Shown piece by piece: positions 18,821-26,455 of a stretch of 64,000 nt of DNA. This DNA is from Streptomyces vietnamensis (GTDB lineage: Bacteria; Actinomycetota; Actinomycetes; Streptomycetales; Streptomycetaceae): NCBI RefSeq assembly GCF_000830005.1, contig NZ_CP010407.1, positions 2,399,001 through 2,463,000 of the forward strand. Reading direction: 5' to 3'. Both the position numbers and the translations under genes were made by a program. Every line of letters begins with the position of its first letter. Position 1 is the first letter of the stretch. The notes beneath the pieces are model-generated. The model searched no databases. It saw only the letters and a program-made list of their open reading frames with translations, and had not been told where the DNA came from.

Positions 18821-18888
18821 TCATCCGGTTCCATGTTCAGCGCGCAGATCGCCGATCTCTTCCATCCGGACCCGCTAGCGTGCCGAAC

Positions 18889-19857
18889 ATGCTCATCCTC
18901 GACGAGCTCGACCGCGCTCTCATCCACGCCCTCCACGTCGACGCCCGCGCCCCGTTCACCCTCGTCGCCGATGTGCTCGGGTCCTCCACCCAGACCGTCG
19001 CGCGCCGCTACCGCCGCCTGCACGCCGAGGCCGGGCTGAGGGTGGTCGCGCTGCCGAACCCGCGCAGTGCGCACACGGACCAGTGGTTCCTGCGGCTGAC
19101 CGCCGCCACCCGTACCGCCCACGACCTGGCGGCCGCGCTGGCGCGCCGGCCCGACACCTCGTGGGTGCGGCTGACCTCCGGCGGCACCGAGATCGTCGCG
19201 ATCGTCCATGCCGCGCCCGGCGGCCCGGACGCCCACTCCCTGCTGCTGCGCGACATCCCGCGCACCGCCGGTGTCACCGGCGTCTCCGCGCACTATCTGC
19301 TGCACACCTACCTCGGCGGGCCCACCCCCTGGCGCGGCCGGCTCGGCGCCCTCTCACCCGAGCAGGAGGCCCGGCTGCGCGCCGAGGCCGCCCCTGCCCC
19401 AGACACCGCTCCGTACGCCCTCACCGACGCCGACCGCCGCCTGCTCGCCGCACTGCGCACGGACGCCCGGGCCGGCTACGCGGACCTGGCGGCCGCGACC
19501 GGGTCCACGCCCGCCACCGTGGCCCGCCGGCTGACCGCGCTGCGGGCGCGCGGCGCGCTGTTCTTCGACATCGACATCGAACCGGCCGTGCTCGGCGTCA
19601 CCGTCTCCGCGCTCCTCTGGATGCAGGTCGCGCCGAGCCGCCTCGACGAGGTCGCCACCGCCCTCGCCGATCATGACGAACTCGCCCTCGTGGCCGCCAC
19701 CACCGGCCCCACCAACCTGGTGGCGCACGCCCTGTGCACCGACGCCGAGGCCCTGCACCACTACCTGACCCGGCGGATCGCCCTGGACGCCATCACGCGC
19801 ATCGAGACCGCACCCGTCCTGCGGACGTACAAGGCCGCCGCCACCCTGCGTGGTTGA
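18889..19857 (+). CDS. Double Lrp/AsnC-family regulator
   Basis: 322 residues from ATG 18889. It contains two copies of the Lrp unit. The first helix-turn-helix is LDELDRALIHALHVDARAPFTLVADVLGSSTQTVARRYRRL (residues 3-43) followed by a ligand-binding (RAM-like) domain. The second is TDADRRLLAALRTDARAGYADLAAATGSTPATVARRL (about 180-216) followed by another sensor domain. Normal Lrp proteins have one copy in about 150 residues, so this tandem fusion could bind as a pseudo-dimer of four DNA-binding domains. It is divergent from the MFS exporter, which it most likely controls, probably in response to an amino acid or related ligand. Confidence 0.88.
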   Translation: MLILDELDRALIHALHVDARAPFTLVADVLGSSTQTVARRYRRLHAEAGLRVVALPNPRSAHTDQWFLRLTAATRTAHDLAAALARRPDTSWVRLTSGGTEIVAIVHAAPGGPDAHSLLLRDIPRTAGVTGVSAHYLLHTYLGGPTPWRGRLGALSPEQEARLRAEAAPAPDTAPYALTDADRRLLAALRTDARAGYADLAAATGSTPATVARRLTALRARGALFFDIDIEPAVLGVTVSALLWMQVAPSRLDEVATALADHDELALVAATTGPTNLVAHALCTDAEALHHYLTRRIALDAITRIETAPVLRTYKAAATLRG

Positions 19858-19875
19858 GGCCTCCATGATGGATCC

Positions 19876-20838
19876 ATGCGTGCCGCCCGCCTCATCAAGA
19901 TGGTCCTGCTCCTCCAGAACCGGCCGTCCATGACCGCCGCCGAACTCGCCGCCGAGCTGGAGGTGTCGGAGCGGACCGTCACCCGTGACGCCCTCGCCCT
20001 CTCCGAGGCGGGGGTCCCGGTGTACGCGGACCGGGGCAGGGCCGGCGGCTACCGGCTCGTCGGCGGGTACCGCACGCGGCTCACGGGCCTGGAGCGCGGC
20101 GAGGCGGAGGCGCTGTTCCTGTCGGGACTGCCGGGCGCGCTGCGGGACATGGGGCTCGCGGACGCGGCCTCCTCGGCCCGGCTGAAGGTCAGCGCGGCCC
20201 TGCTGCCCTCGCTGCGCGACGCCCCCGTCTCGGCGGCGCGGCGCTTCCACCTGGACGCCCCGGGCTGGTACCAGGAGCCGGAGACCCCGGAGTTGCTCGC
20301 GCCGGTGGCGGAGGCGGTGTGGGACGACCGGTGGGTGTCGGCGCGCTACCGGCGCGGGGACGGCGAGGAGGTGGAGCGGGAGCTCGAACCGTACGGCCTC
20401 GTCCTGAAGGCGGGCGTCTGGTACGTGTGCGCGCGCTCGGGTTCCTCCTTCCGTACGTACCGGGTGGACCGGTTCACGGCGGTGGCCGTGGGCGAGGAAC
20501 GGTTCGAGCGGGACCCGGACTTCGACCTGCCCGTCTTCTGGGAGGAGCGGGCGGCGGAGTTCGCCCGGTCGATCCTGCGCGCCGAGGTCGTCGTACGGCT
20601 GACGGAGGCGGGGGCGCGCAGGCTGCCGTACGTGACGGACCGTGCCGCGGCCGAGGAGGCGCTCGCGGCGGGGGACGCCGAAGGGGGGCGGGTGACCGTG
20701 ACGCTCCGGGTGGAGAGCGAGGAGGTCGCCTTCGGCCAGCTGCTCGGTCTCGGCCCGGAGGTGGAGGTCCTCGCCCCGGCCGCGCTCCGGGAGCGGTTCG
20801 CGGAGGCGGCCCGGGGCATGGCGGAGCTCTACCGGTAG
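19876..20838 (+). CDS. WYL-domain transcriptional regulator (DeoR-like HTH)
   Basis: 320 residues. The N-terminal HTH_11 domain is RLIKMVLLLQNRPSMTAAELAAELEVSERTVTRDALALSEAGVPVYADRGRAGGYRL. A central WYL-type Sm-fold domain has GLVLKAGVWYVCARSGSSFRTYRVDRF, and a C-terminal WCX-like domain follows. WYL regulators sense nucleic-acid or nucleotide ligands in some systems; here no defence gene is adjacent. It starts 18 bp after the Lrp-type gene and is convergent with an SDR gene. Its last codons (LYR, stop) form the first edge of a 25-bp tandem repeat array. Confidence 0.9.
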   Translation: MRAARLIKMVLLLQNRPSMTAAELAAELEVSERTVTRDALALSEAGVPVYADRGRAGGYRLVGGYRTRLTGLERGEAEALFLSGLPGALRDMGLADAASSARLKVSAALLPSLRDAPVSAARRFHLDAPGWYQEPETPELLAPVAEAVWDDRWVSARYRRGDGEEVERELEPYGLVLKAGVWYVCARSGSSFRTYRVDRFTAVAVGEERFERDPDFDLPVFWEERAAEFARSILRAEVVVRLTEAGARRLPYVTDRAAAEEALAAGDAEGGRVTVTLRVESEEVAFGQLLGLGPEVEVLAPAALRERFAEAARGMAELYR

Positions 20839-20955
20839 GGCTCCGGTGGGGTTCTGTTGGTAGGGCTGCGGTGGGGTCCTACCGGTAAGGCTGCGGGGTT
20901 CTAGCGGTAGGGCTCCGGCAGAGTTCTAGCGGTAGGGCTCCGGCGGGGTCCTAGC
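20834..20955. repeat. 25-bp tandem repeat spanning a convergent gene junction
   Basis: Five degenerate units with consensus GGTAGGGCTCCGG-n-GGG-TTCTAGC start at 20834, 20859, 20884 (22 bp, shortened), 20906 and 20931; a sixth partial unit starts at 20956. The first unit contains the stop of the WYL gene and the last contains the stop of the convergent SDR gene, so both proteins end in YR. Confidence 0.9.
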
Positions 20956-21871
20956 GGTAGTCGGCCACGTCCGGCTTTCCGGTCTCGCTCGCGAGGATGA
21001 AGCCCCAGGCGTCCGGCCGGGAGCCGTCGGCGTCCGTGAAGCCGTACTCCCCGGCCAGCTGCGCGCTGGAGAGCGACTGTCCGGTCCAGCGGTGCCGGTC
21101 GGGGTCGGCGGCGAGGGCGGCGACGGCACGGCCGACGTACACCGGGGACTCGGAGATGCCGAAGTCGGGGAGCTTCTCGGTGGCGTCGCGCCAGTTCTCC
21201 TCGGTGACGCCGAAGCCGGCGAGCATCTGCTCCGACCTGAGCCAGCCGGGGGTGACGGCGACGGCCGTCCCGCCGTACTCCTCCAGTTCCTTCGAGAGGC
21301 CGAAGGCCATCCGGATGGGGGCGTTCTTGGCGAGGTCGTAGAAGAGGTTCTCGCGGAAGCGGGTGCCGTTGTACGCGGCGGTGCCGTCGGTGACCTCGAC
21401 GACGAGCCCGCCGGGGTTGCGGGTGAGCAGCGGCAGGACCGCGTGGGAGGTGATGACGTGCGTCCTCACGCCGAGTTCGAGCATCCGCAGACCTCCGTCA
21501 AGGTCCATCTCCCAGGTCTTCTTGCCGAAGGTGACGAGGTGCTCGCCGCCCCACACGTCGTTGACGAGGACGTCGAGCCGGCCCCGCTCGCGGTCGATCC
21601 GGTCGACGAGGGCGCGGACCTGCTCCGGTTCCAGGTGGTCGGTGGGGACGGCGATGCCCTCGCCGCCGGCGGCCGTCACCAGTTCGGCGGTCTCCTCGAT
21701 GGTCTCCGTGGCGCGGCCCACCTCGCTGAGCTTCTCGCGGGTGGTGCGGCCCGTGACGTAGACGGTGGCTCCGGAGGCGCCGAGCTGGACGGCGATGGCC
21801 CGTCCGGCGCCCCGGGTGGCTCCGGCGACCAGACAGATCCGTCCGCGCAGGGGTGTGGTTTCAGTCGTCAT
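20951..21871 (-). CDS. Short-chain dehydrogenase/reductase
   Basis: 306 residues from ATG 21869-21871. The N-terminal Rossmann motif is ICLVAGATRGAGRAIAVQLGASGATVYVTGRT, followed by DVLVNDVWGG in place of the usual NNAG. The usual SDR YxxxK active site is not obvious: the corresponding region reads NLFYDLAKNAPIRMAFGLSKEL, i.e. Tyr-x3-Lys (YDLAK). This variant (GGEHLVTFGKKTWEMDLDGGLRMLELGVRTH) is a recognisable actinobacterial SDR subgroup of unknown substrate. An in-frame ATG at 21901 is a possible alternative start. It is divergent from a DUF4240 gene. Confidence 0.85.
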   Translation of the reverse strand: MTTETTPLRGRICLVAGATRGAGRAIAVQLGASGATVYVTGRTTREKLSEVGRATETIEETAELVTAAGGEGIAVPTDHLEPEQVRALVDRIDRERGRLDVLVNDVWGGEHLVTFGKKTWEMDLDGGLRMLELGVRTHVITSHAVLPLLTRNPGGLVVEVTDGTAAYNGTRFRENLFYDLAKNAPIRMAFGLSKELEEYGGTAVAVTPGWLRSEQMLAGFGVTEENWRDATEKLPDFGISESPVYVGRAVAALAADPDRHRWTGQSLSSAQLAGEYGFTDADGSRPDAWGFILASETGKPDVADYR

Positions 21872-21992
21872 GATCACCAGGCTGACAGGAAAAGACGACA
21901 TCTTCTGTCGGGATTCCGCCCGGATTCCATCCGGATTCATTTCGGGCTTTCCGGGTGCGTCGGACTCCGCGAGCCACGATGCTGGTGCCGTG

Positions 21993-22514
21993 ATGGACGA
22001 GACCGAGTTCTGGGAGCTGATCGACGCCACCCGCGAGGAAGCCGAGGGCGACCCCGAGGAGCAGGCCGATCTGCTCGTGGAGCGGCTGACCCGGCTTGAC
22101 CCCGACTCGGTGCTGGACTACGCGCGCCATTTCGAGGCCCGCTTCAACCGCGCGTACCTCTGGGATCTGTGGGGTGCCGCGGCCGTGCTGTTCGACGGGG
22201 CGGCCGAGGAGACCTTCGACTCGTTCCGCTGCTGGCTGATCGGCCAGGGCCGGGAGGTGTACGAGGGGGGCGTGCACGATCCGGACGCGCTGGCGGAGCT
22301 GCTCGGCGACTTCGACGTGGAGATCGACGGGGACGGTGAGGAGATCGGCTTCGCGGCGGACGAGGCGTACGAGGCGCTGACCGGCGCCGAGACCCCCGAT
22401 CTGGGCATCCCGATGCCGGGCGGGGAGCCGCTCGGCACCCCCTTCGACCTGGAGGACGACGACGTGCTCGCGGCCCGCTTCCCCCGTCTGTGGGAGCGCT
22501 TCGGGACGGCGTAG
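21993..22514 (+). CDS. DUF4240-family protein
   Basis: 173 residues, acidic and soluble. It starts MDETEFWELIDATREEAEGDPEEQADLLVERL, the typical DUF4240 N-terminus (FWxLI). Also typical are YLWDLWGAAAVLFDGAAEETFDSFRCWLIGQGREVYEGGVHDPDALA. Function of the family is unknown; it often occurs in Streptomyces as a stand-alone cytosolic protein. GTG at 21990 directly precedes the ATG and could also initiate. The C-terminal third is rich in Asp/Glu. Confidence 0.88.
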   Translation: MDETEFWELIDATREEAEGDPEEQADLLVERLTRLDPDSVLDYARHFEARFNRAYLWDLWGAAAVLFDGAAEETFDSFRCWLIGQGREVYEGGVHDPDALAELLGDFDVEIDGDGEEIGFAADEAYEALTGAETPDLGIPMPGGEPLGTPFDLEDDDVLAARFPRLWERFGTA

Positions 22515-22559
22515 GAAGGTACCGGGGGTGCGGATGGGGGATCCGCACCCCCGGGTGGT

Positions 22560-22975
22560 TCAGCCCAGCTGGAGCCGGGGGTTGGTAACTGCTCGCCGGG
22601 GAGTGCGCGAGGTCGAGTTAGCTCGATCGTGTGATGGTCCGGTCGCAGGCTTGCGGCGTCCTGGGCTGATCGGGTTAACGTGGCGGTGTGATCTGGGACA
22701 CCGGGAACGGAGCCAGCGTGCGGAGCCCCCTTTCCTCCGGAGAGAAGGTCTGGGGCCTCTCCGTCGCCTTCTGTCCGTACCCACTTGGCCAGGTCGTAAG
22801 GGAACTGGCCTCCTTGGACCGGACCACGCACGCGATGCGTGTCGCTGCCCAGGGGTTGAGTACGCCGGGGACCAGTGCGCCCAAGACCGTTCGGGGCGTG
22901 CGGCTGAACAGGACTCGCTCCTGCTCAGTCACCAGGAACGGTTCTCCTGCCCGAGGACCATGTCCGTGCACGGCT
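22560..22975. other. Orphan segment without a convincing gene, beside a broken SDR
   Basis: About 415 bp with no reading frame of normal Streptomyces character. Short overlapping frames exist on both strands, for example minus 22675-22971, but lack a family I recognise, and GC bias is weaker than in the flanks. The right edge coincides with the point where the SDR homology of the 23062 gene breaks off. The segment is probably the remnant of an inserted element or a decayed gene. Confidence 0.5.
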
Positions 22976-23062
22976 GGAGTGCCGGGCGAGGCCGGCGCCG
23001 ATGCCGGAGGAGGCCCCGGTGATGACGGCCGTACGGCCGGAGAAGACCTCGGCGGCGGTCAT
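22925..23062 (-). pseudogene. Truncated SDR gene (N-terminus only)
   Basis: The ATG at 23060-23062 overlaps the stop of the upstream SDR gene (ATGA). It opens MTAAEVFSGRTAVITGASSGIGAGLARH, a perfect SDR cofactor-binding start (TGxxxGIG). After about 28 residues the match ends. The frame continues as unrelated SSRARTWSSGRR-like sequence to a stop at 22925, only 45 codons in all. A normal SDR has about 250 residues, so the gene was cut at about 22978 and the rest replaced by the orphan segment. It was formerly the second gene of an SDR pair. Confidence 0.8.
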
Positions 23063-23856
23063 CAGAAGTGCGTCCCGCCGTCGATGCGGACCTCGGTGCC
23101 GGTGATGAACCTGCCGTCCTCGGAGGCGAGCATCGCGACGACGCCGGCGACGGTCTCGGGGCCGGCGAAGCCCTGGCCGAGGGCGGGGGCGAGCTTGGCG
23201 AAGAGGGACCAGTCGGTGTCCTCGGGCAGGCCGGGGCCCGTCGACTGCTTGGAGGCGCCGGAGCCGTCGGTCATGCCGGAGGAGATGGAGCCGGGCTGGA
23301 CGGCGGTGAAGCGGATGCCCTGCTTGGCGTACTCGGCGGCGAGCGCGTGGGTCATGGACTGGATGCCGCCCTTGCTGGCCGCGTAGGCGGACATGTAGGG
23401 GTGGGCGAACATCGCGGAGGTGGAGGAGAAGTTCACGACGGCGGAGTCGTTGCCCTCCAGGAGCGCCGGGATCGACTCGCGGATCATGAGGAAGGTGCCG
23501 GTGAGGTTGACCCGGATCACCTGCTCGAAGGCGTCGAGGCTCGTCTCGTGGGTGTGCGAGGAACGCAGGATGCCGGCCGCGTTGACCAGCACGTCCAGGC
23601 CGCCGAGGGTCTCGACGGCGGCGGCGACGCCGGCCCGTACGGAGGCCTCGTCGCCGATGTTCACGACGATCGTGGTGAGGCGGTCGGCGGCGTCGCCGGC
23701 CTTGGCGACGGTGTCCTTGAGGCCGTCCTCGCTGATGTCGGCGGCGACGACCCGGCCGCCCTCGGCGAGCATGCGCAGGACGGTGGCCTGGCCGATGCCG
23801 GAGCCGCCGCCGGTGACGAGTGCGCGGCGTCCTTCGTAACGGGTCAGCTGGTTCAT
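23062..23856 (-). CDS. Short-chain dehydrogenase/reductase
   Basis: 264 residues, classical SDR: ALVTGGGSGIGQATVLRML (Rossmann TGxxxGIG, residues 13-31), ADIS, DVLVNAAGI (NAG), NFSSTSAMFAHPYMSAYAASKGG (catalytic Ser and YxxxK) and a C-terminal GTEVRIDGGTHF typical of classical SDRs. Substrate unknown. It is divergent from a TetR regulator 118 bp away with a palindrome between them, so TetR control is likely. Downstream it overlaps a truncated second SDR. Confidence 0.92.
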   Translation of the reverse strand: MNQLTRYEGRRALVTGGGSGIGQATVLRMLAEGGRVVAADISEDGLKDTVAKAGDAADRLTTIVVNIGDEASVRAGVAAAVETLGGLDVLVNAAGILRSSHTHETSLDAFEQVIRVNLTGTFLMIRESIPALLEGNDSAVVNFSSTSAMFAHPYMSAYAASKGGIQSMTHALAAEYAKQGIRFTAVQPGSISSGMTDGSGASKQSTGPGLPEDTDWSLFAKLAPALGQGFAGPETVAGVVAMLASEDGRFITGTEVRIDGGTHF

Positions 23857-23910
23857 GTCGGCAACCTCTCGATGTCAAGCTTTCCGGGGGTGCTGCCACC
23901 GTACGCCCGA

Positions 23911-23927
23911 GTGGCACGTTTTGCCAC
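23911..23927. promoter_or_regulatory. Inverted repeat GTGGCA-N5-TGCCAC in the SDR/TetR divergent region
   Basis: A perfect 6+6 bp inverted repeat with 5-bp spacer, 48 bp upstream of the TetR start and 55 bp upstream of the SDR start. A second short repeat TGCA-N5-TGCA lies at 23931-23943. Position and symmetry fit a TetR-type operator controlling both genes. Confidence 0.6.
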
Positions 23928-23974
23928 ACCTGCACGTCATGCACGTTCGGCAGTCGCGGGCGTACGCTTCGTGG

Positions 23975-24667
23975 GTGAGCACCAAGCCCGAGGGCGCCAC
24001 GCCCCCCACCCCCTCGCCGCCCCCGCTCCCCTCGCTGACGGAGCGGCGCAAGGCGGCCACCCAGCTGGACATCGCCCGCGCCGCCGTCGAGCTCTTCACC
24101 GAGCGCGGCCCCGACGACACCACGGCCGAGGACATCGCCCAGCGGGCCGGCGTCGCCCTGCGCACCTTCTACCGCTACTTCCGCTCCAAGCAGGACGCCG
24201 TCGCCCCGCTCCTCGCGGGCGGCGCCGACCGCTGGCGGGAACTCCTCGCCGCGACGGAACCGGGCGCGGGCCTGCCCGAGGCCCTGGAGCGCTCGATCGC
24301 CGCCTCGCTCACCCCGTCGAGCGAGGCCGACGCGGAGGGCCTGCGCTGGACGCGCGGGCTGCTGCGGGCCGCCGCCCAGGACCCCGCCCTCCGGGCCGTC
24401 TGGTACCGGGTCAACCAGGAGTCCGAGGAGCGCCTGCGCGAGGTCGTCGCCGGGCTCACGGGGCCGGACGCCGACCCGCTGGAGGTACGGCTCGCGGCGG
24501 CGGCGGCCACCGACGCGATCCGGATCGCCCTGGAGAGCTGGGCCGAGACGGACGCCCCGGAGCTCGGAGAGGGCTCACCGGCCGCCCTCGCGGTGCGGTG
24601 CCTGCGGGAACTGATGGGCGGGATGCGGCTGTTGCGGGACGGGACGGGGGAGGCCTCAGCTCCGTAG
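23975..24667 (+). CDS. TetR-family regulator
   Basis: 230 residues from the GTG at 23975 (VSTKPEGATPP). A Pro-rich leader precedes the TetR helix-turn-helix: RRKAATQLDIARAAVELFTERGPDDTTAEDIAQRAGVALRTFYRYFRSKQDAV (about residues 22-74), with the signature TFYRYFRSK recognition helix. The C-terminal ligand-binding domain is all-helical. It is divergent from the SDR gene at 23062-23856, the likely target, with an inverted repeat in the shared promoter. Its 3' end lies inside a duplicated copy of the 3' end of the convergent GNAT gene. Confidence 0.9.
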   Translation: MSTKPEGATPPTPSPPPLPSLTERRKAATQLDIARAAVELFTERGPDDTTAEDIAQRAGVALRTFYRYFRSKQDAVAPLLAGGADRWRELLAATEPGAGLPEALERSIAASLTPSSEADAEGLRWTRGLLRAAAQDPALRAVWYRVNQESEERLREVVAGLTGPDADPLEVRLAAAAATDAIRIALESWAETDAPELGEGSPAALAVRCLRELMGGMRLLRDGTGEASAP

Positions 24668-24730
24668 CAACCGGCCCGTGCGGTACGCGGATGCCGCGAA
24701 GCTCCTCAGCTCCGTAGCGACCGACCCATG
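24654..24730. repeat. Direct duplication of a 27-bp gene end
   Basis: Copies at 24654-24680 and 24704-24730 (start CCTCAGCTCCGTAGC) differ at three positions, period 50 bp. The right copy is the true end of the GNAT gene (MGRSLRS-stop on the minus strand). The left copy, which would encode TGRLLRS-stop, now supplies the end of the TetR gene. Confidence 0.85.
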
Positions 24731-25188
24731 AGGACGTCGTCCACGTACGCCCCGTCGAGGAAGATCTCCCCCGGCAGCACGCCCTCGACCGCGAAGCCCT
24801 CCGAGGCGTAGAGCGCGCGGGCCGGCGCGTTGTGCCCGAGGACCCGCAGGGTGATCCGGACGGCGCCCTCCTCCCGGGCCCGGTCCATCGCGGCCCGCAG
24901 CAGCGCCCGGGCGACGCCCTTGCCCCGGGCGGACTCGGCCACGGCGAGGCCCTGGATCTGGCGGACGTGGGCGGTGGCGGCGAGCGGGGTCGGCGGCGCC
25001 ACCCGGACGAAACCGACGACCGCTCCCCCGTCCACCGCCACGAGGTAGTGCCCGGGCAGGTGGCGCTCGTCGAAGAAGGGCGCGCCCGGCTCCGGAAGGG
25101 GCTGCACTGCGTGAAGCGTCGACCAGGTGGCCCGGTCGAGCTCCGCGAGCGCGGCGTCGTCGTCCTGCACGGCGGTACGTATGCGCAT
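24706..25188 (-). CDS. GNAT N-acetyltransferase
   Basis: 160 residues from ATG 25186-25188, chosen because GGAGACGCAG gives a well-spaced ribosome site; in-frame upstream starts at 25209 and 25218 lack one. The acetyl-CoA-binding motif A is IQGLAVAESARGKGVARALLRAAMDRAREEG (R/Q-x-x-G-x-G/A as ARGKGVA), followed by motif B LYASEGFAVEGVLPGEIFLDGAYVDDVLM, reminiscent of RimI/RimJ-like or phosphinothricin-type acetyltransferases. Substrate unknown. Convergent with TetR; divergent from the TIGR01777 gene across a 32-bp repeat array. Confidence 0.88.
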   Translation of the reverse strand: MRIRTAVQDDDAALAELDRATWSTLHAVQPLPEPGAPFFDERHLPGHYLVAVDGGAVVGFVRVAPPTPLAATAHVRQIQGLAVAESARGKGVARALLRAAMDRAREEGAVRITLRVLGHNAPARALYASEGFAVEGVLPGEIFLDGAYVDDVLMGRSLRS

Positions 25189-25236
25189 CTGCGTCTCCGG
25201 CACGATCATGGCGGCCACTGTGCCACGCAGCGGGCG

Positions 25237-25347
25237 GGGAGGGCAGGAGGGCGACCGGGCGGCCTTCCGGGAGGACAGGAGGGCGACCAGGCCGCCTTCC
25301 GGGAGGGCAGGAGGGTGACCACACGGCCTTCCGGGAGGGCAGGATGG
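25237..25347. repeat. 32-bp tandem repeat overlapping a start site
   Basis: Units begin GGGAGG(G/A)CAGGA at 25237, 25269, 25301 and 25333, exactly 32 bp apart. The last unit changes to CAGGATGGTCACC, so it supplies both the Shine-Dalgarno sequence and the start codon of the following gene. Confidence 0.9.
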
Positions 25348-26264
25348 TCACCATGCAGCGTTCCCCCATCCGCAAGCGTGTCGCCGTCACCGGCGCCTCC
25401 GGGCTCATCGGCTCGGCCCTCGTCCGCTCCCTGCGCACCGACGGCCACGACGTCCTCCGCCTCGTCCGCCGCCCGGCCCGGACCGCCGACGAGGTCGAGT
25501 GGGACCCCGAGCGTCTCTACGTGGACGCCGCCGGGCTCGTCGGCGTCGACGCCGTCGTGCACCTGGCGGGCGCCGGCGTCGGCGAGCGCCGCTGGAACGA
25601 GGCGTACAAGAAGGAGATCCGGGACAGCCGGGTGCTCGGCACGACGGCGATCTCCCAGGCGCTCGCCTCGCTCGCGAACCCGCCGGAGGCGCTGGTCTGC
25701 GGCACGGCACTCGGCTGGTACGGGGACACCGGCACGCGCGCGGTGGACGAGAGCGCCCCCGCCGGTACGGGCTTCCTGCCCTCGGTCTGCGTGGAGTGGG
25801 AGGCTGCGGCCGCCCCCGCCGAGGAGGCCGGCATCCGGGTCACCTACGCCCGTACGGGCCTGGTGGTGGCCCGCGAGGGCGGCGCCTGGGGACGGCTCTT
25901 CCCCGTCTTCCGCGCCGGGCTCGGCGGGCGGATGGGCGACGGCCGCCAGTACTGGTCGCACATCTCCCTCCACGACGAGGTGGCCGCCCTGCGCCATCTC
26001 GTCGACACCCCCGCCCTCTCCGGTCCGGTGAACCTGACGGCCCCCGAGCCCGTCACCAACCGCGAGGTGACGGCGGCGATGGGCCGCGTGCTGCGCCGCC
26101 CGACCCTCTTCGCCGTCCCCGCGCCCGTCCTGAAGGTCGTCCTCGGCGACTTCGCCGACGACGTGCTGGGCAGTCAGCGGGTGCTGCCGGGGCGGCTGTT
26201 GGAGACCGGTTTCGACTTCGCCTTCCCGACGATCGACGACGCGATCCGCGCGGCGCTCCGCTAG
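25344..26264 (+). CDS. TIGR01777-family epimerase-like oxidoreductase
   Basis: 306 residues. Extended-SDR fold: VAVTGASGLIGSALVRSLRTDGHDVLRLVRRPA (TGxxGxxG near residue 14), DAVVHLAGAGVGERRWNEAYKKEIRDSRV, LVCGTALGWYGDTG, EWEAAAAPAEEAGIRVTYARTGLVV and the C-terminal DUF1731-like VLGDFADDVLGSQRVLPGRLLETGFDFAFP. All are characteristic of TIGR01777 (YfcH/SulA-like). Physiological substrate unknown. ATG 25344 has GGAGG five bases upstream within the repeat; a second in-frame ATG at 25353 is possible. The gene is unusual in having its initiation region inside a tandem repeat. Confidence 0.9.
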   Translation: MVTMQRSPIRKRVAVTGASGLIGSALVRSLRTDGHDVLRLVRRPARTADEVEWDPERLYVDAAGLVGVDAVVHLAGAGVGERRWNEAYKKEIRDSRVLGTTAISQALASLANPPEALVCGTALGWYGDTGTRAVDESAPAGTGFLPSVCVEWEAAAAPAEEAGIRVTYARTGLVVAREGGAWGRLFPVFRAGLGGRMGDGRQYWSHISLHDEVAALRHLVDTPALSGPVNLTAPEPVTNREVTAAMGRVLRRPTLFAVPAPVLKVVLGDFADDVLGSQRVLPGRLLETGFDFAFPTIDDAIRAALR

Positions 26265-26455
26265 CGGGTGCGTCTGCGCTCCCCCGTGCTGCGTGCACCC
26301 CGCCGCGCGCGGGCCGACTTCCGTGCGGGTGCCTCCTAGGCTCGACGCCCACCGTTCGATGCCCGCTGTTCGATACGAACGCGAACTCGGGCATTCCGGA
26401 GGCCCGTTGGGGGCATAAGGCCTCCCACCGGCGGCGCCTACCTGGGGAGGGGCAC

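Noticed and set aside
22675..22971. Minus-strand frame of 98 codons in the orphan segment as a gene
   Set aside because: No ribosome site, no recognised motif, and the region sits at a breakpoint.
25237..25347. Regular 32-bp repeats could be a CRISPR array
   Set aside because: Units are directly tandem with no spacers, and there are no cas genes.
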